The position numbers and the translations under genes are program-made. Positions 62,053 to 64,000 of a stretch of DNA of 64,000 bases are shown here, one piece after another; position 1 is the first letter of the stretch, and every line of letters begins with the position of its first letter. The notes beneath the pieces were generated by a model. The model ran no database searches, was not told the origin of the DNA, and worked only from the letters and a program-made list of their open reading frames with translations. Source of the stretch: Cytobacillus depressus. GTDB taxonomy: Bacteria > Bacillota > Bacilli > Bacillales > Cytobacillaceae. The stretch is from NCBI RefSeq assembly GCF_008923245.1, contig NZ_WBOS01000003.1, positions 186,001-250,000 of the forward strand. Reading direction: 5' to 3'.

Positions 62053-62823
62053 TTACGCCTCCCAGTTGCAGATTGCTGATACTTTAATATTGTTTTTTGC
62101 TAATCTTTCATTAATATACTTAGCAAAGTCTAGTGCGTGTTCACCGTCTCCGTGAATACAAATCGTATCTGCACGTAACGAAACTTCTGTATTTTGCTGG
62201 GACACTACTTTTCCTTCTGCTACCATTTTCACTACTTGTGCAACCGATTGTTCTTGATCAGTAATCAATGCATCAGACTGTGAGCGAGAAGTCAAAGAGC
62301 CGTCCGCTTGATACGTACGATCAGCAAATACTTCATGTGCTGTTTGAAGACCGAGCTTTTCTCCTGCTTTCGTCAATTCACTGCCGGAAAGTCCAAATAA
62401 AATTAATGAAGGTGAGACATCATAAACGGCTTGCGCAATCGCTTCAGCAAGCTTCGGGTCTTTGGCAGCCATATTGTACAGGGCGCCGTGGGGTTTTACG
62501 TGCTGCATTTTTTCATTAAATGTTGATAAAAATCCTTGCAATGCTCCGATTTGGTACACGACCATGTCATAGCCTTGCTGCGGGGTAATCGCCATTTCTC
62601 TGCGCCCGAATCCGTTTAAATCTGGCAATCCGGGATGGGCGCCAATTTTGACCCCATTGGCAATGGCCATCTTCACGGTTTCTCTCATCACAGTTGGATC
62701 CCCGCTATGAAAACCGCAAGCAATATTGGCTGATGTCACGTATTTCAATATTTCTTCCTGTTCGCCGAGCTTGTACCGGCCAAAGCTTTCTCCTAAATCA
62801 CAATTTATATCGACTTGAAACAT
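62053..62823 (-). CDS. pxpA: 5-oxoprolinase subunit A
   Basis: 256 residues of the LamB/YcsF family. It catalyses ATP-dependent opening of 5-oxoproline to glutamate with PxpBC. Family blocks are intact: [34 protein letters not shown] and [19 protein letters not shown] precedes the ATG. A cre site lies 27 bases upstream of the start, on the transcribed side of the promoter. Confidence 0.94.
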   Translation of the reverse strand: MFQVDINCDLGESFGRYKLGEQEEILKYVTSANIACGFHSGDPTVMRETVKMAIANGVKIGAHPGLPDLNGFGRREMAITPQQGYDMVVYQIGALQGFLSTFNEKMQHVKPHGALYNMAAKDPKLAEAIAQAVYDVSPSLILFGLSGSELTKAGEKLGLQTAHEVFADRTYQADGSLTSRSQSDALITDQEQSVAQVVKMVAEGKVVSQQNTEVSLRADTICIHGDGEHALDFAKYINERLAKNNIKVSAICNWEA

Positions 62824-62849
62824 GTTCTCCCCTCCAATATTATATTCTT

Positions 62850-62863
62850 AGTAAGCGTTTACA
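62850..62863. promoter_or_regulatory. CcpA cre site
   Basis: AGTAAGCGTTTACA, 12 of 14 bases of the near-palindromic consensus TGTAAACGTTTACA. It lies between the predicted promoter (62911) and the pxpA start, where CcpA would act as a roadblock. Glucose would then repress the pxpA-ycsG-ycsI arm. Confidence 0.75.
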
Positions 62864-62910
62864 CTGTCGTTGTTTCGATAAACGGAACTTCAGTTTTGAA
62901 ACGTAAACCA

Positions 62911-62919
62911 ATTCTAGCA
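62911..62919 (-). promoter_or_regulatory. Extended -10 promoter of pxpA
   Basis: Minus strand TGCTAGAAT, a TG-extended -10 box, with a weak -35 (TTTTCA) 17 bases upstream. Confidence 0.5.
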
Positions 62920-63020
62920 TAATTATTTTTTCTTGAAAAGATATTTTACGAAATTGTATGAAGAGTGTAATATATTGTCGTTTTCTCTATATTCCCATTT
63001 ATTTTTCGGCTTAAACAAAT

Positions 63021-63026
63021 TATAAT
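63021..63026 (+). promoter_or_regulatory. -10 box for pxpB
   Basis: Consensus TATAAT about 65 bases before the pxpB start; the -35 region is poor (TTTATT), so an activator may be needed. Confidence 0.45.
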
Positions 63027-63090
63027 GTGTATATTATCCGCTTAATAGAACAGGATTACCGAAATTCGAAACTTTGAGGAGCTGTTTACG

Positions 63091-63813
63091 ATGCCACATG
63101 TTAAAAAAAGTGTACAGATTAGACCTCTAGGGGATTCTGCGCTAGTGGTCCAATTAGGCGAAGGAATCTGTCCGGCCATTCATGAAAAAGTGAAAAGTCT
63201 ATCTAACGTGTTAGAAAAAAATCCGTTTACAGGGTTAATAGAATCCGTGCCGTCTTATAATAGTTTGACCGTTTACTACAACCCTGTTGCTATTTATATG
63301 GAAGGGAATCAAAGTCCTTTTAAAAAAGTGAGCGCTTTCATTTTAGAATTAATGGCGGAATTAGCAGTTGATGAACAATCAGAACCGCGGCTCGTCACGA
63401 TCCCAGTTGTATATGGGGGAGAGTTCGGCCCAGATCTGGAGAATGTAGCAGAATATAACGGACTTTCTGTTGAAGATGTTATTGAAATACATTCGGCAAA
63501 CGATTATTTAGTGTATATGATAGGCTTTGCGCCGGGGTTTCCTTTCATGGGGGGAATGGACGAAAGAATTGCCACTCCAAGAAAGGAGTCTCCACGCCTC
63601 GCTATTACGCCTGGATCTGTTGGGATTGCTGGGAAACAGACGGGCATATACCCACTGGAAACGCCAGGAGGCTGGCAAATTATCGGACGCACCCCGCTTG
63701 ATTTATTTTTACCCGAGGTTTCACCGCCAACATTGTTACAGTCTGGAGATCGAATCCGCTTTGAGCCGATTTCTCTTGAAGAGTATGAGACGTATAAGGA
63801 GATGAAACGATGA
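63091..63813 (+). CDS. pxpB: 5-oxoprolinase subunit B
   Basis: 240 residues (KipI type). Family blocks: [14 protein letters not shown] (10-23), [10 protein letters not shown] near 110, [14 protein letters not shown] near 148 and [20 protein letters not shown] near 170. It forms the PxpBC complex that phosphorylates 5-oxoproline; in B. subtilis the homologue also inhibits KinA. A TGAGGAGC site precedes the ATG. Its stop overlaps the pxpC start (ATGA). Confidence 0.94.
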   Translation: MPHVKKSVQIRPLGDSALVVQLGEGICPAIHEKVKSLSNVLEKNPFTGLIESVPSYNSLTVYYNPVAIYMEGNQSPFKKVSAFILELMAELAVDEQSEPRLVTIPVVYGGEFGPDLENVAEYNGLSVEDVIEIHSANDYLVYMIGFAPGFPFMGGMDERIATPRKESPRLAITPGSVGIAGKQTGIYPLETPGGWQIIGRTPLDLFLPEVSPPTLLQSGDRIRFEPISLEEYETYKEMKR

Positions 63814-64000
63814 GTGTTCACGTGCTTCACCCTGGATTAATGACGACGATTCAAGATTTAGGGAGATTCGGATCACAGAAATTTGGAGTACTCGTAAGTG
63901 GGGCGATGGATCCTCTTTCCCTTCGGATTGCCAATTTACTCGTCGGCAATGATGAAGGGGAGGGGACGCTTGAAATTACCCTTCTCGGGACCACTCTCCG
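63810..64000 (+). CDS. pxpC: 5-oxoprolinase subunit C, N-terminal part, cut by window edge
   Basis: 63 codons visible from ATG 63810, which overlaps the pxpB stop by four bases. They read [20 protein letters not shown] followed by [18 protein letters not shown], the start of the KipA/PxpC family. The open frame runs out of the window. It completes the PxpABC enzyme with the adjacent pxpB and divergent pxpA. Confidence 0.92.
   Translation, partial: MSVHVLHPGLMTTIQDLGRFGSQKFGVLVSGAMDPLSLRIANLLVGNDEGEGTLEITLLGTTL

Noticed and set aside
61462..62079. Open frame antisense to ycsG (205 codons)
   Set aside because: A shadow of the hydrophobic gene on the other strand; composition typical of antisense frames.
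1..64000. tRNA, rRNA, transposase, phage or toxin-antitoxin modules
   Set aside because: None seen on either strand when reading for their usual motifs; a tRNA scan would confirm.

Overview
The window looks like chromosomal DNA of a low-to-moderate GC, spore-former-type Bacillaceae. The grounds are strong AGGAGG-type ribosome binding sites, frequent TTG/GTG starts, sigma-A promoters with TG-extended -10 boxes, a CcpA cre site, and families typical of that group (LCP wall ligase, DppA, YcsF/YcsG/YcsI, DUF3899, YkuD). I see no rRNA, tRNA, phage, transposase or CRISPR. The content is mostly nutrient scavenging plus cell-wall genes, separated by spacers unusually rich in repeats.

Layout. 1-3.3 kb: end of a polyamine-type ABC transporter operon (ATPase truncated by the window edge, lipoprotein, two permeases). 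3.5-6 kb: an L-lactate dehydrogenase, a dimethylarginine hydrolase and two tiny membrane peptides. 6.1-7.6 kb: formamidase/acetamidase with an FmdB zinc ribbon (minus). 8.4-9.4 kb: an LCP protein (minus). 10.2-12.6 kb: a polar amino-acid ABC transporter. 12.9-26.2 kb: a peptide-use region with an AbgA-like amidohydrolase, a regulator, an S9 peptidase, an amidohydrolase (minus), an Lrp-type regulator, D-aminopeptidase DppA and the dppBCDF-E transporter with a DUF3899 protein. 26.4-34.8 kb: a complete malonate-use locus. MadL/MadM permease genes (minus) diverge from a GntR regulator followed by mdcH-A-B-C-[D-E fused]-G; the regulator's spacer carries GTCGAC-centred palindromes. 34.9-37.9 kb: two M20 peptidases, divergent. 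38.1-46.3 kb: membrane, NERD, stalk-domain, HXXEE and ECF S-component genes. 47-51.2 kb: a GGDEF-EAL protein with a TPP enzyme and a carboxymuconolactone-decarboxylase-like protein. 51.6-57.1 kb: a peroxiredoxin, a TraB/GumN protein, and a divergent D,D-carboxypeptidase / L,D-transpeptidase pair that share a C-terminal stalk module. 58.2-58.5 kb: a c-di-GMP-I riboswitch in front of a 68-residue protein. 58.7-64 kb: a DMT permease and the 5-oxoproline locus, split into divergent pxpA-ycsG-ycsI and pxpB-pxpC arms.

How they work together. MadLM would import malonate. MdcB and MdcG build and attach the phosphoribosyl-dephospho-CoA arm, MdcH primes it, and MdcA/C/DE decarboxylate malonate. The peptidases feed the Dpp and amino-acid importers. 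The D,D-carboxypeptidase would make the tetrapeptides the L,D-transpeptidase uses. PxpABC returns 5-oxoproline to glutamate.

The most unusual layer is non-coding. Three tandem arrays of unrelated sequence share an exact 52-bp period (3357, 9547 and 46553). A 125/127-bp array carries 20-bp palindromes at two loci 44 kb apart. A dispersed element of about 57 bp, headed by GGTGTCAGACACC, recurs at least eight times in spacers and in two places creates false N-terminal extensions of genes.
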